33,433 nt of DNA, from assembly GCA_036897095.1 (NCBI GenBank), contig JAYMSP010001316.1, forward strand, positions 1 to 33,433, written 5' to 3'. Both the position numbers and the translations under genes were made by a program. Shown here piece by piece: positions 11,412 through 22,482 of this stretch. The notes below the pieces were generated by a model that saw nothing but the letters and a program-made list of their open reading frames with translations, was not told the DNA's origin and searched no databases. Each line of letters opens with the position of its first letter. The first letter of the stretch is position 1. The DNA comes from Plantago elongata. Lineage: Eukaryota > Streptophyta > Magnoliopsida > Lamiales > Plantaginaceae.

Positions 11412-11560
11412 GAGGCTGAATGATATAGAATTTAAATGGGCATTTAGATGGATTTTGGTGAAATTGTGTTTAGAATGAAATTGACATAGGGTATTTTAAG
11501 TGTATTTTAGGTCAAATCACTGTTCATTGAGTCAAATCATTTTAGTGTTTTTCATATAGG
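11412..11560. mobile_element. Relic of a small MITE family (copy 2 of 3)
   Basis: Shares AGATGGATTTTGGTGAAATT and TCAAATCACTGTTCATTGAG with copies at 1262 and 18307. GGCTG remains at the left end; the right end is decayed. Confidence 0.6.
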
Positions 11561-12479
11561 AATGGTCTGGACCCATAAGAGATCATCCGTTTTATATTAG
11601 GTTTCATTTCCAACAAGTTAGTATTTCAGTATTTAGGTTATATTCTCTTCAACTTAAACTTAATTCATTAGTTTAATTAAATAGATACTTGATGTTATAA
11701 TACCAAATTGGTGGCTTGAGTATCGATTAATTTTTTATATACTTATTTTTATTTTATTATTTATTTAATTCTCTTGCATACTCTTCACTAATAGTATTAT
11801 TAGTAATTGTTTTCTAAACTTTTTTTTAAATTAGTAAGTCACTTGGTTTTATCAAACTTTTTTATGTTTATTTTCTATTTTAAAAATGTACAACATATTT
11901 GAATGGTAAAAATCTATAATAGTAATAAAAAAAAGGTTAAAAACTATGAATGTATAGTAAAATGTTCGGAAATAAAAAAGAAGAGAAAACATATAAACAA
12001 GGCGAAAATATATAATAGAGTAGCCTACTCAAAAAAAAAAATTGATTCGGAGTATAAATTAATGTATCCGGTAAAATATTTAAAGAAGTTTGAAAAAGAA
12101 AGAGTGATGACGTAATGGGTGGCGCCGTACAAGGAAGGAGTTGATGCAAAACGAGGTGACAAATAGTAGTAGTGATTGATCTCAACATATTAAGGCTAAT
12201 TGGTGTTAAAAAAATCATCGGCCGGCCGGCAATGGTTGAAGTAGTATATTTATGGTCCCCGGTAATGAAGCAATCATCTACACGCCGGTCGGTACACTTA
12301 CAAATCATCTTAGTTAACTCTCCTGCCGGAATCTTCCAATTCCATATCTATACAACTTGTTGTTCTTTAACTCAAATAGTAATAATCTACCAAATAACAA
12401 TACATGTTCGAAATAGTCGTATATTACAGCCTCTAGAATAGATCCCTTTGTACGTGGTTTACCAAACTTAATTACTCTT
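11561..12479. other. Intergenic DNA
   Basis: A minus-strand frame with a genuine ATG at 12308 runs 123 codons to 11937, but its second half is low-complexity hydrophobic sequence from A-rich DNA. No domain is recognisable, so it is not called as a gene. A GGCCGGCCGGC word occurs at about 12220. Confidence 0.45.
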
Positions 12480-12990
12480 CACTTGCTCTAAATAATTACT
12501 CAAGTCGCTTGGTGAACAATTATTAAAAAATGGCCCAAATACTTGAACAAACCTCAACTCAACTGAATAAAAATAAAATATAATAAATATAAAATATAAT
12601 TAAACTGCACTGAATGAGTTTTCAAGATCTATAACCGAAAAATCTTAAATTATAAATTAGTAAGCGGACTGTTCAAATTTGTAACCAATAAAGAACCACA
12701 TCTCAAACATAGAACATATTATGTATGAAATAAATAAAACGAGCCGAACGTGACTCGAGCTCGAACTAAAAAAATACGAGCCTTAAAACTATTAAAATAT
12801 ATATGTAAAATTATAAATTATTAAATAATTACTCTTAACAAATTTTATCGGACGAAACTCTGCTTATTACAAAAATGAGAATGATATGAGGCTCTATATC
12901 AGCTCGTTTAATATCTTATTGAAAATCACATTCGAACCTTAACAAGCCAAACTCTTATTAAAGCTGGACTCGCGTAATAAACTGATTTGC
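12480..12990. repeat. Dispersed repeat relic with GAGCTCG/CGAGCC motifs
   Basis: Contains ACGAGCCGAACGTGACTCGAGCTCGAA (split by eye into shorter words: ACGAGCCGAAC, ACTCGAGCTCG), then TCAGCTCGTTTAA and a CTTAACAAGCC-type word. A similar vocabulary appears at 3690-3850. The class is unknown, the ends are not defined, and no coding sequence is present. Confidence 0.4.
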
Positions 12991-13149
12991 GGTTCCATTG
13001 GCCTTACGATAGCAAGAAAGAAGGCGGGGAAGAACACGGTCATGTAGTTTAACAAACTATTTCCTAAATTATAGGATGAAAGGAGATGAGTAAATTTTGT
13101 GGGCGAGATATGTTATGAATGCAGTCATTGTACCTGTGGCGGGAGTTTT

Positions 13150-13980
13150 TTTTATTTTAGCTACATTAGATTCAGATACTATCACTCTAAATATATTAAA
13201 GTAAGAGTAATTAATTTGGGTACACTACTGTAATCACATGTCCAATTGAGAAACTTTGATCGATTTTCGATTAAATTGATGACGTGGTCGCCGGACGTGT
13301 GATTTTCCCGTCAAATTCATATTTGACCCGTATTTAACTCGTATATTTGTATTTAAAATTCAAATATGGGACACGTATCGTGTCCACATTAATTCTCGGT
13401 ATAAATTGTGTATTATAATTATAAAATGGTTTTAAAAATTGTAAAAAATATTTTAAAAATTACAAAAATTTATTTTACATTTTTTTACAAAAAAATTAAA
13501 TTAAAATCGTATTAGCTACATAGCTTTCGTATTCTGACAGTTGACTCGTATTTGACTCGAATTTTTAAAATCTAAATTAAAATACGGAACACGTGTCACT
13601 CTCTTGTAATGTCTGGGTATAAAATGTTTAATATAATTAAAAAATGATGTAAAAAATTCTGAAAAATTATTTTAAAAATATAAAAAAATATTTTACATTT
13701 TATTACATATAAAATAAATAAAATAAATTGTAAAAAATGCTAGTATTAACGTTGACGCGACACGTGTCCCGTATTTAGATTTCGAATACAAAAATACGAG
13801 TAATATACGGGTCAAATACGAATTTGGGGGGAAAATTACACGTCCGACGGCCACGTCATCAATTCGATCGGAGTTTCTTAATTAGACAGGTGATTGCAGT
13901 AATGTATTCAAATTGATCACTCTCACCTTAATGTACTTAAAATGACAGTGTCCTACTCTAATATAATTAAAATAAAATTT
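13150..13980. mobile_element. Foldback element with ~240-bp inverted arms and nested direct repeats
   Basis: The left arm (about 13153-13400) is the reverse complement of the right arm (about 13740-13978) with scattered differences. Matching blocks include AATTGATGACGTGG, CGGACGTGTGATTTTCC and TATTTGACCCGTAT in the left arm and their complements in the right. A third partial copy lies in direct orientation at about 13545-13715, so the centre is itself a diverged duplication of the inner left arm. The middle is AT-rich with no coding capacity. Long inverted arms suggest a Mutator-like or foldback non-autonomous element. I could not find a clear target duplication, so the ends are approximate. 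Confidence 0.75.
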
Positions 13981-14570
13981 TTCACCTTCTCCATATATGC
14001 ATCGCAATTTTAGATACCTTTTTATGGTAAACCCGAACCACTAACCAGTGGCACATATACTCATTATTCTAAGCTAAAAAAACAGTCGAGGTGACACGGT
14101 TTAATTTGTCTACAATTCTTTTTCTTTCCTTAATTTTTTTTATAAATTGTAATATACCAGTCGGATCGACTTAAATGGTATAAAATCTAACATATTTTGT
14201 ACATATCTAACAAAAATGGAATACATGGTTCATGCCCTTTAAGATGTATTAATGGTCAGCATGGAGGGTTTGTTTGAACCCCATGCAATCATATGATTTT
14301 ATAATTACCGGACTTGAGATATTCCTGGAACATTCCCTAGGAGGCAATAAGATATTCTATTTCAATACTAATATTGGCTCATTTGAGCATCTTCCGCAGC
14401 ATATTTCTTCAACGAGGAAAAAAAAAATAGTATTAGTTTCAACTTCAAAAAGGTCATGTCTTGAACTTATTATACTGCACTATGATGCACCTCTTGTGCT
14501 TGAATTATAACCGATCGACTCGCCCTAGATGCACCTCTTGTACTTGATAAGTTAAGTTTTACTTTGAACA
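13981..14570. other. Intergenic DNA
   Basis: No gene is supported. The word GATGCACCTCTTGT(G/A)CTTGA occurs twice (about 14483 and 14529), a short partial duplication. An open frame at 14274-14510 begins at TTG and matches no family I recognise. Confidence 0.4.
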
Positions 14571-14919
14571 TGAAAAAAAATAGATTTTGGTGATTTTTTC
14601 TATTGATTCATCGTGTGTGTGTGTGTGTATATTACAAATTACATTAAAATTAAGAAGTTAAAATATAAACAATATATACTAGTTCTATTCTAACTAGCTA
14701 GACTACTAATATCATAAATATTCTAACTAATATTTACATATTCTATCACACCCCGCATGCAGCTGATACTGGAGGTCCACAGACACTGAGTATGTCCCTA
14801 AAACCATCAAATAAACCTGTAAAACTCCTTTAGTAAAGATGTCCGCAATCTAATATCGAGTAGGAATGTGAAGGACTCGAACTTGTCCTTTTGCAACCTT
14901 CTTACGAACAAAACATATG
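14571..14919 (-). mobile_element. Ty1/copia 3' end: RNase H C-terminus, polypurine tract and 3' LTR
   Basis: On the minus strand, 14919-14752 reads FVRKKVAKGQVRVLHIPTRY, then a TAG stop where this family has glutamine, then IADIFTKG. That is the conserved C-terminus of copia reverse transcriptase/RNase H, so the coding part is broken. A GCATGCGGGG polypurine tract (14751-14760) follows, and directly after it a sequence starting TGTGATAGAATATG, a usual copia LTR start. An LTR ending in CA at 14571 would be 180 bp and would include a (GT)8 run at 14613-14628. The coding identification is firm; the LTR limits are inferred. Confidence 0.75.
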
Positions 14920-14964
14920 TTCATTATTTTTTATATATTTAGTGCGTTGATGCTGAATCGGATT

Positions 14965-15228
14965 CAGGGGCGGAGGTATGTTATACAAAGGTAGGGCACT
15001 TGCCCTACCATTTTTCTATAAAAAAATAATTTTTAATTTTGCACTACTCTTTTTATAAAATATGTTTGTTTTTCTTCATATTTAGCATATATATTGATAT
15101 ATTATTAATAAAATTACCATTTTTTCATATTTTTGCATTAACAAAAAATAAAAAACTTTTCTTTTAGTATCTTTTAATTATATATACTTATACGCACTAG
15201 ACATTTTGTAATTCTGACTCCACCTCTG
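14965..15228. mobile_element. hAT-type MITE with perfect 8-bp target duplication
   Basis: The element starts CAGGGGCGGAGGTA and ends TGACTCCACCTCTG, which are inverted repeats with few mismatches. It is flanked on both sides by ATCGGATT (14957-14964 and 15229-15236). An 8-bp duplication and CAGGGGCGGA-type termini fit a hAT-derived non-autonomous element. It is 264 bp, AT-rich inside, with no coding capacity, and sits about 45 bp from the copia fragment. Confidence 0.92.
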
Positions 15229-15236
15229 ATCGGATT

Positions 15237-16782
15237 TCTTCGAAGATAAAGTGCAGAAATAATATAACTATTTTACCTGAGTTATTTAGTATCAGATGTC
15301 TGTAAAAGAGTAGTGATTGTAGGATCATGTGAACAGTTGTCACTCCCGCAGGTAATGTTTCCTGAGATCTGATCATACAATACTAATGACACATTATGAG
15401 GACACTGTTAACAAAATAACCAGCTAACCAATTATATGTGGGTGATTCAACAATCCCTAATATGACAACGGAACCTATTGGTGGCACCGTGGCATTGTCT
15501 TTCTCATTGGACTCACTTGATGCACTACTTCCTAATTCCAATAATCATGCAATTTCTCCATTCAAATCAATTCTATACGTCTTTATAATTCCAATCTGTT
15601 TAATACTCTTATATTTCACACCAACTATTTGACACCTATTGATTTGTTTTGTGTTATACCACTAAACGAATCACCATACACATTTTACAATTCTCTTTTT
15701 ATAAATTATAAATTATAAATTTTTGTTAATTATTATATCGTACTGAAAAAGAAACTATTGATTTACTATATAGTATTTAGTAAATTATCAACTTATTAAG
15801 TAATTATTAAAGAGTTTTATAAATCAACTAGTTTATCAATTACACTTTAACCGTTTGTTTTGCTAGATAGAGACTATTGATATATAGTTTTGCTAAATGG
15901 GATGGAAGTGCAGTTTAGTTTATAAGTTCTTACGTGCGACAAGATTCAAGACTACAGCTTATATGTTCTTTTCACCAATCTTGGCATTTTGTCACTTGGC
16001 GAGCATTTAAAAGTGAATAAAAACACAAGAAAAAGGAGGACTCCAGTCATAGTGAGACCACCATCACGATCATTCGCCGAGAACACCAGAATTATGTTTT
16101 TCATTTTAACGTTTTTCTCTTGGTACAATGTAATTATGTTAATTTAGCTGAGATCATAATTGTCTCCTTATTATAACTAATAATCAATCTAGAATTATGA
16201 GTTGAGAACTAGGTTGCATAATCGTGCAGTACATTGATTTTTTTATGCTCATAAAGTCATACATAATCATTAGAGACATCTATAATATGAGTACTAATGT
16301 ACTATATTAATAGGGATATGGCAATGGATGGGCTTTCGGAATTCCAAATTCGCCAGTTAACTTATTTAGAAGCCTAAACCAACCCGGCACATGACCTCAT
16401 TGCAGGCCCGAACCAAACCCATATGGAGCTGAGAGGGCACCCGCACAAGGAGTTCTTTTTAGTACTTTTATATAACATAATGTATGTATTAAATATTTAT
16501 ACACTAAAATTACATAATTGAGAAAGAAAGTACGAATTTACTCAGATAGAACATATTTACAAGAAGTGATACTACTATACAATGTATAAAGTGACACATA
16601 CATGTGGTCGGATTTGTATAAAATGAGTAGGATCAACGAATATATGAGATCTAGTCAATATTTCGTGTTACTATACTACTTTGATTAAAAGTTGTGACTT
16701 TGATTATACAGGGAAGCTTCATAAAAATGACTTCTTTGGGAAATCATTACTAATATAAAAATGGCACATTTAACAGTAATCA
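15237..16782. other. Intergenic DNA
   Basis: AT-rich with no supported gene. The open frame at 15438-15632 starts at GTG and has no recognisable domain. A short patch near 16330-16450 is less AT-rich (CCCGGCAC, GGCCCGAACC words) but I could not classify it. Confidence 0.45.
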
Positions 16783-16853
16783 TTCGTTTTGTCCAACAGT
16801 TAGGATATCTGGCTTTCACCTAGATGATCCGGGTTTAATTCCCGGCAACGGAA
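16783..16853 (+). pseudogene. Degenerate nuclear tRNA-Glu(UUC) copy
   Basis: The stretch matches nuclear plant tRNA-Glu over its length: GTCCAACAGTTAGGATATCT (D arm), GGCTTTCAC (anticodon TTC), GGGTTTAATTCCCGGC (T arm) and AACGGAA (acceptor 3' side). The 5' acceptor strand has substitutions and one base appears to be missing before GTCCA. The T loop has TTTAA where TTCGA is expected, so the internal B box is damaged at the CpG. The anticodon stem can still pair. It is most likely a pseudogene; a tRNA-derived SINE head is an alternative. Confidence 0.75.
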
Positions 16854-18306
16854 ACTTTTATGCAAGTACTTGTATAAATCTTACTCAGATTTTGTTTGTT
16901 TATATAATACATATAATTAATATGAAGTAGTATTAATATATAATATCTTAATATATATTTGCAAGTTTTTACTCCATTTTGTATGGAATACATACTAATA
17001 TGTACTCCACTATTAATATAAATGTCTTTGACATAAGTTTCATGACTTGAATACATTTTGTATTACATCATCCTAGTATGCAATTGGCTCACAATAAAAG
17101 TACAAAGGTTTGGAATAAAGTTATGTTTTGGACAAATGACTAACGTTGTCATCATAAGTTAATGATTTCTTTTAATTTTGTTTTAGCAACATCTAACGTT
17201 AATCATTGAGCTAGGGGATTACTATTATTCTTGAAATTAAATTTCAATCAGCAAGAAAAAAGTACTAAAGAAATATTAGACTGAAAAAATAATTTAAAGA
17301 TAAGAAACGCTGTGTCATACATGAGTTAATACGATTTTTTAAATTATTATTCTTTTTATTTTTTTTGGTGTGTGGGGGTAATTTGTGTTACTCAAGATTC
17401 AAGAATATAGGATTATACTAGAACTTTCATGTAAAATAGGACTTGTTAGAGTGAAGTTGACTGCAAGACTAGTCAAATGTGTTCTTATCACAAAAAGTGA
17501 TCTCCTTGCCCCATTCCAGCATTGTATTTGTGTCTTTAGAAGCTTCGAAATTATGACCAACCTTTTTAATTTAATTAATATAACATCAAATTTCAAGTTG
17601 TGAATTAGTAATGGTTTTCTTACTCTGAACTTCATGTATTAGGTGCACATCAGGTCTATGATTAATGCGAGGCGTGCGTGCCATCCCCGCGGCAAGAATC
17701 AATTACGGTTCACGATTAACATAAGTTAAAATCAATATTATGAGTAGTAAAATAATCAATGACTTACCGATTTACCAACGACGACACCCAAGGACCACTT
17801 CTTTACGGGCAAAAATCGTAGGGTGTGGGTGGGGTGCCGCCCCTCTTGGTATATCGTCAAATTAACATATTTGAACTCAATCATTCTGAAATTCTTTAAC
17901 AGTTAGTCCCATCGAAAATTTTAAAATAATATCTTTGAGCTGTGTGTATTAGTGTCCGTTAGGTAGGGACTAGGTATCCATTGCATGGTGCATTAACTTA
18001 AGAAGTGTACCTTAGTTAATGTTAATGACTATAGTTAATCATATGATTATGAGTAATGACCTCACTTTTATTATAGTACTTGAAAACGAAGAGAGCATGC
18101 TGAGTCGAGAAAAATACAATTGCAGTGAGTATAATCTATACTGGAGTTGGTAGTAGGCCTAAAGCATATTCGAGACATGGTTCTCATGATTTCCTTTTTA
18201 ATTGTGTTAAGATAATCTTTTTCTTATGTAATTAATTAGTCCGAAAACCACAGAGTTATGGATTCTCTTATTTCTCATACGTACGAATACACATTTAAGT
18301 TATTAT
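16854..18306. other. Intergenic DNA
   Basis: No gene is supported. Most is AT-rich. A GC-richer patch at 17660-17860 (GCGTGCGTGCCATCCCCGCGG, GGGTGTGGGTGGGGTGCCGC words) stands out but resembles no family I know. Confidence 0.45.
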
Positions 18307-18463
18307 GGGCTGATTGGTATAGAATTTGAATGGGTATTTGGATGGATTTTGGTGAAATTGTATTTGTAATGAAATTAAAATGGAGATATGTGAAATGTAT
18401 TTTAGACCAAATCACTGTTTATCGAACCAAATAGACCGATTACAATCGTATAACAAACAGCCC
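18307..18463. mobile_element. Small hAT-like MITE (copy 3 of 3, best preserved)
   Basis: Begins GGGCTGATTGGTATA and ends TATAACAAACAGCCC, imperfect inverted termini of about 15 bp. Flanks GTTATTAT (left) and CTTATTTT (right) agree at six of eight positions, consistent with a decayed 8-bp target duplication. Copies 1 and 2 share its interior. It is 157 bp long and has no coding capacity. Confidence 0.72.
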
Positions 18464-18742
18464 CTTATTTTGGTGTTTTGCACATATTAGATACTGTAAA
18501 GAAATCACTTTGTCCTTTAGAATTTCAGAAACAAATGTTGAAGGAAACCTGCCCAAAATGTCATTAAAATAAATTTAGATGAGGCGTTATATCATAAATC
18601 AGAAGATGGAGTGTCGTGGGGTTGCTAGAGATTTCAATGGTCGTATAGCATGAATGCACAAGAAGATGCAAAAGATAGTTGATCCTTTCACAAACGAAGT
18701 ACTAGCTGTTGTATAGTAGATAGATTTTGATTCACTTTTTCA

Positions 18743-19960
18743 GTGTTTGTTTGTTCAGTGTTTTGTGTGAATTCTAATAACCTCAGAGGACAGAGTACTG
18801 AATTTAGGATGGAGTTTTGGGATTGGTTATGTAAAATGTCGATTCCAAATAAGATTAAAATTTTCTTTTGGAGAGTGTTACACAACTCTTTTCCTGTGCG
18901 AACTAACTTGCAGCGTAGAGGTTTAGTTGTTGATTTAATTTGCCCCCTGTGTGACAACGCTCCTGAAAGTATTTTACACCTTTTGAAGGATTGTTCTAAT
19001 TCCAGGTTGTTTTGGGTTGTGGACTCGTGGGTCAAGTTTCTAATACTCTTATCATGTCTGATACAACAAATATATATACGGATATGGATACAGGATATTA
19101 CGAAGCAGGCAACCGGGGAGCGACTGGAAGCTTTCATTTGTTCGTGTAGGTGTTTATGGACGAACATGAACTGTAAAGTGCACGAGGACAAGGTATACGA
19201 CGCTCAGGAGTCTAACCAGTTCATCCGTCGTTACCTTGCAGCTTTTAAGGCAGCTAGGACTGAGTTTTGCAGCCCACGACCACCTGAATCACGTACACCA
19301 CCACCATGAGTATAAATTTTGATGCCTCAGTTCGACCATCCATTCCAGGTGCGGGCATTGGAATTGTAGGCAGAGATGAAGAAAGCAGAGTGCTGGCTTG
19401 GGAACGGAAACATGAGTCAACATATCACCTGTTCTCCTGCAAAGCTGCTGCAAATTTGTGGAGCATCGTGGTACTTGGCTGGACCATAAGTTCATTAGTT
19501 CTAAAGATTTGGTGAATAATCTGATATCTTTTACAAATGGGATTCTTGCAACATCGAAGAAGGCTCGGTAATGAGTGTGGCATGTTGTGATTTGGAATTT
19601 ATGGAGAGGTAGAAATGACATCGTCTTCAGCGAAAGAAGTTCGATGTTATGGAGGCGTTTTAAAAGGTAAAACAAATCTACTGGTCTTGGTTGAGAAGTC
19701 GGAATTTAGTGAATCAAGGTTACAATTTATCAGATTGGGAATTAAGTCCAAAAGGTGTTTTGAAGCTGAATGTTTGAACTTATACAAGGAACTCATGGAG
19801 ATTTAGCGCTAGCTGTGTGTTTGTGTTTGAGAGCTTTTGTTTGGCATTTGTATCCTTTTTAGCTAGCATAGGACTATAGGAGTTGCAGTTGGTGTTTTTT
19901 TTTGGGAAGGCTTTGTTGTGTTGTGATATGTGAAACAAGTTGTCTCGGTGATTTAGCTAT
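18743..19960 (+). pseudogene. Composite remnant of LINE (non-LTR) 3' ends
   Basis: Part 1 (18780-19300) encodes the zinc-binding region after LINE reverse transcriptase: MSIPNKIKIFFWRVLHNSFP, then CPLC, then HLLKDC. Part 2 (19306-19431) is shifted in frame and reads SINFDAS and GAGIGIVGRDEESRVLAWER, the start of an RNase H domain of the type that follows it in plant LINEs. The RNase H stops abruptly and is followed by HLFSCKAAANLWSIVVLGW and, in another frame, WNLWRGRNDIVFSERSSMLW, which look like the end of a second zinc-binding region. Several frameshifts and stops make it non-functional. The order suggests two LINE fragments joined or internally rearranged. No poly(A) tail or target duplication was found. 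Confidence 0.72.
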
Positions 19961-20221
19961 GTAATCTGGCAAATACTAAGAAGTCGTATAAACATTAGAT
20001 GTATAGAGAGAAATTAATTAGATTATTTAGATAATACAGTGAAAATGTTTAATATAGAGTTAAAAATAAGTCGATATTTAAATTATATATAATTGTTCTC
20101 CAATAAAACTTTCTACAATATAACCGTTGAATTCAACTATATATAGTGATTGTTTTCATTGTGCATGGAAGGAGAATTTCTTAAATAATGCATTAATAAA
20201 TTTCAGTACATTAAAATATTT

Positions 20222-20445
20222 TTGTTATGTTTTTAAATAAAAAATAATAAAAAATATGATATTATAAATAGAACACGGTAACACACCTATCGTGTTACAT
20301 ATTTTCTAGTCTACTGATAAAAGAGTCTCTCCCTTGTTATGTTTTTAAATAAAAAATAATAAAAAATATAATATTATAAATAGAACACGGTAACACATCT
20401 ATCGTGTTACATATTTTCTAGTCTACTGATAAAAGATTCTCTCCC
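20222..20445. repeat. Near-perfect tandem duplication, 2 x 112 bp
   Basis: Copy 1 is 20222-20333 and copy 2 is 20334-20445, with three substitutions. Each copy contains GTAACAC-(7)-GTGTTAC, a small hairpin. It lies about 350 bp upstream of the duplication at 20651 and about 500 bp upstream of the ZDP start. Confidence 0.92.
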
Positions 20446-20650
20446 TTACCAGCCAGTAATAATTTGCTAAGTACATCAGTTCAAATTGATTTAGTGAGTC
20501 ATGCATCCGTTTGATCTTCCTAAACATATAACCACATAATTTGACCTTCTTTTGGTTTCGTAAATATAATCGTGTTGAACCGGCTCATTCCAAACCAAGT
20601 CTACACTAAATACGGCGACGAAAAGTTGAAAAATTATACCTCATCAAACT

Positions 20651-20756
20651 TATGCCGAATAATTAATCAAGTTAAAGCAATAGATAAACGCTTTAAATAT
20701 TTATATGCCGAATGATTAATCAAGTTAAAGTAATAGATAAACGCTTTAAATATTTA
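20651..20756. repeat. Near-perfect tandem duplication, 2 x 53 bp
   Basis: Copy 1 is 20651-20703 and copy 2 is 20704-20756, with two transitions. The unit begins TATGCCGAATAATTAATC and ends TTTAAATATTTA. It lies in the presumed promoter of the ZDP gene; the second copy ends about 180 bp before the proposed start codon. Confidence 0.92.
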
Positions 20757-20937
20757 TAGTGGTATTAAAGGATGACGTAATTCCTCGACTAGTCCACCAT
20801 GTCTACCTTGACGGGATTCGATTTCGGCCCCATAGCAAAATCTCATCTAGCCCAGTTCACTAAACTTACAGACGATTTTCAACCCAGCCCCTTTCTCTTG
20901 ATCTTCTTCTTTAACTCTTCGTCTCTCTCTAGTCCTT

Positions 20938-22482
20938 ATGAGCCCCGTTTTCACCAATCTTCTGAGCCAGTTCGTCACTCTATCGATCCCCTCTTCTTCC
21001 AGAAGGAACAGTTGCTACAGGTTTGTTTCTCGTTTGACCTTCAACTTTTAATTTATGCGATTTTTGCTCAGTTTGGATACTACTTTCCAGTCAATGTCGA
21101 ATTTCGTTTCAGTAATTAATTGCAGAATGCAAATTAGGCTTTCATGTTTTATGCTACATAATTTGCTTCCTTGTGAATCATAGCAAGCCGGTAATGTGAT
21201 GTGTTGCTTTATTTCAGAATCTATTTTCGTTTGATTCTAGCTGAAGATACGTGTAGGGTTTATGATTAAGCGAAAGTAGATTTTCAGAACAATCACTTGA
21301 TTTTGGTAAACGATGGGAACATTTCGTCACATTAAAATTAGGTTATAGACTTGTGCCTTTAAATGTGTTTATCTGGGTTAGAATTTATGTGAGTGAATTA
21401 TGCAAAATGTGAGAATCCTGTAGGTCCTGCTTTGAAAATGATGAGCCTATTGAACTAGTTCTGAATAACCTTAGTTATTTTCGAAAAGGTCGTTTGCGTG
21501 GGCAGCAATGTCGTCGATTAAGATGGTTGCTGAGTATGCAAAGTCTGGGCGTTCGTCGTGTAAGAAATGCTCGAAGTCGATTGAATCAGGCACTCTGAGG
21601 TTGGGTTCGGTGAGTAAAGACCCTAGAGGTTTTGACATGACGAAATGGCATCATTTGGAGTGCTATCCGTTTGAAAATTCTGATTCGGTTTCTTCTGGTG
21701 AGGACGTGAAGGGTTTTTCATCTCTGAAGAGTGCTGACCAAGAGTCTCTGAAGAAATTACTTGATGAAGTGTCTCAGGCATCAGAGGAGGGAAGTGATGC
21801 AGGCCAAGGAAGTTTGAAGAAACAAAAGGTGTCTGCACCTGAGGAAGTAAAGCCTGAGCTGGAAATTGTGGTGTCTGCCTCTGATGTCAAGAGCACCTAT
21901 AAAGATGCCGGGTTGTTGCCAAAATGGAAGGCATTCCAGACTGTCATATTTCTTGAAAGGGATGACGGTCTTCGTGATTCGGAAAAAATTGCAGCCTTTG
22001 ATTTTGACGGGTGCCTTGCTAAAACATCAGTGAGGAAAGTCGGTGCAGATGCTTGGTCCTTGATGTATCCCTCGATTCCGGAGAAGCTCCAGAGTCTGTA
22101 TAATGATGGCTTCAAGTTGGTTATATTCACCAATGAATCTAATATTGAACGCTGGAAGAACAAAAGACAAGTTGCTGTTGATTCTAAGATTGGACGGCTT
22201 GAAGGTTTCATTAAGCTTGTGAAAGTTCCCATTCAAGTTTTCATTGCATGTGGAGTGAGTTCTGGTCAACCAGAGGACCCTTTTCGCAAGCCAAAACCGG
22301 GGATGTGGAGGCTATTAGAGAAGGAGTTCAATTCTGGTCTCCCAATTAATATGGATAAATCATTCTATGTTGGTGATGCAGCTGGAAGACCAGATGACCA
22401 CAGTGATGCTGACATAAAATTTGCAGAGAATGTTGGACTAAAATTTTTTGTCCCTGAGGAATACTTCATCAATGAAGATTAG
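20938..22482 (+). CDS. ZDP: Polynucleotide 3'-phosphatase ZDP-like, two exons
   Basis: Removes 3'-phosphate ends from DNA breaks in base-excision repair; in Arabidopsis ZDP also acts after ROS1 in active DNA demethylation. Proposed CDS is join(20938-21020, 21489-22482), 358 residues. The strongly supported core is 21508-22482 (324 residues, own ATG). In core numbering a PARP-type zinc finger is seen with Cys18, Cys21, His49 and Cys52, then an acidic/serine linker, then a PNK3P/HAD phosphatase domain: motif I DFDGCL with Asp165 and Asp167, TNES at 208-211, KPKPGMW, and YVGDAAGRPDDHSDAD with Asp290. All catalytic motifs are intact. It has one zinc finger, whereas Arabidopsis ZDP is known to have three. 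Exon 1 adds MSPVFTNLLSQFVTLSIPSS and SRRNSCYRSFAWAA, free of acidic residues and transit-peptide-like; the splice keeps frame. The exon 1 model is inference. Confidence 0.9.
21021..21488 (+). other. Proposed first intron of the ZDP gene
   Basis: The donor is CTACAG|GTTTGT and the acceptor is CGAAAAG|GTCG. Removing these 468 bases joins exon 1 to the core frame without a stop. An acceptor at GGCAG|CA (21505) would give a stop instead. If the upstream exon is not coding, this is a 5' UTR intron. Confidence 0.6.

Noticed and set aside
11937..12308. 123-residue minus-strand frame with a true ATG
   Set aside because: The sequence is hydrophobic low-complexity from A/T-rich DNA, with no recognisable motif and no supporting splice or promoter context.
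18688..19191. Minus-strand 167-residue frame
   Set aside because: It is the opposite-strand shadow of the LINE zinc-binding region, which matches a known family.
20799..21119. 106-residue frame as a separate gene
   Set aside because: It reads through the proposed ZDP donor site into the intron and has no family features; kept only as a possible upstream frame.
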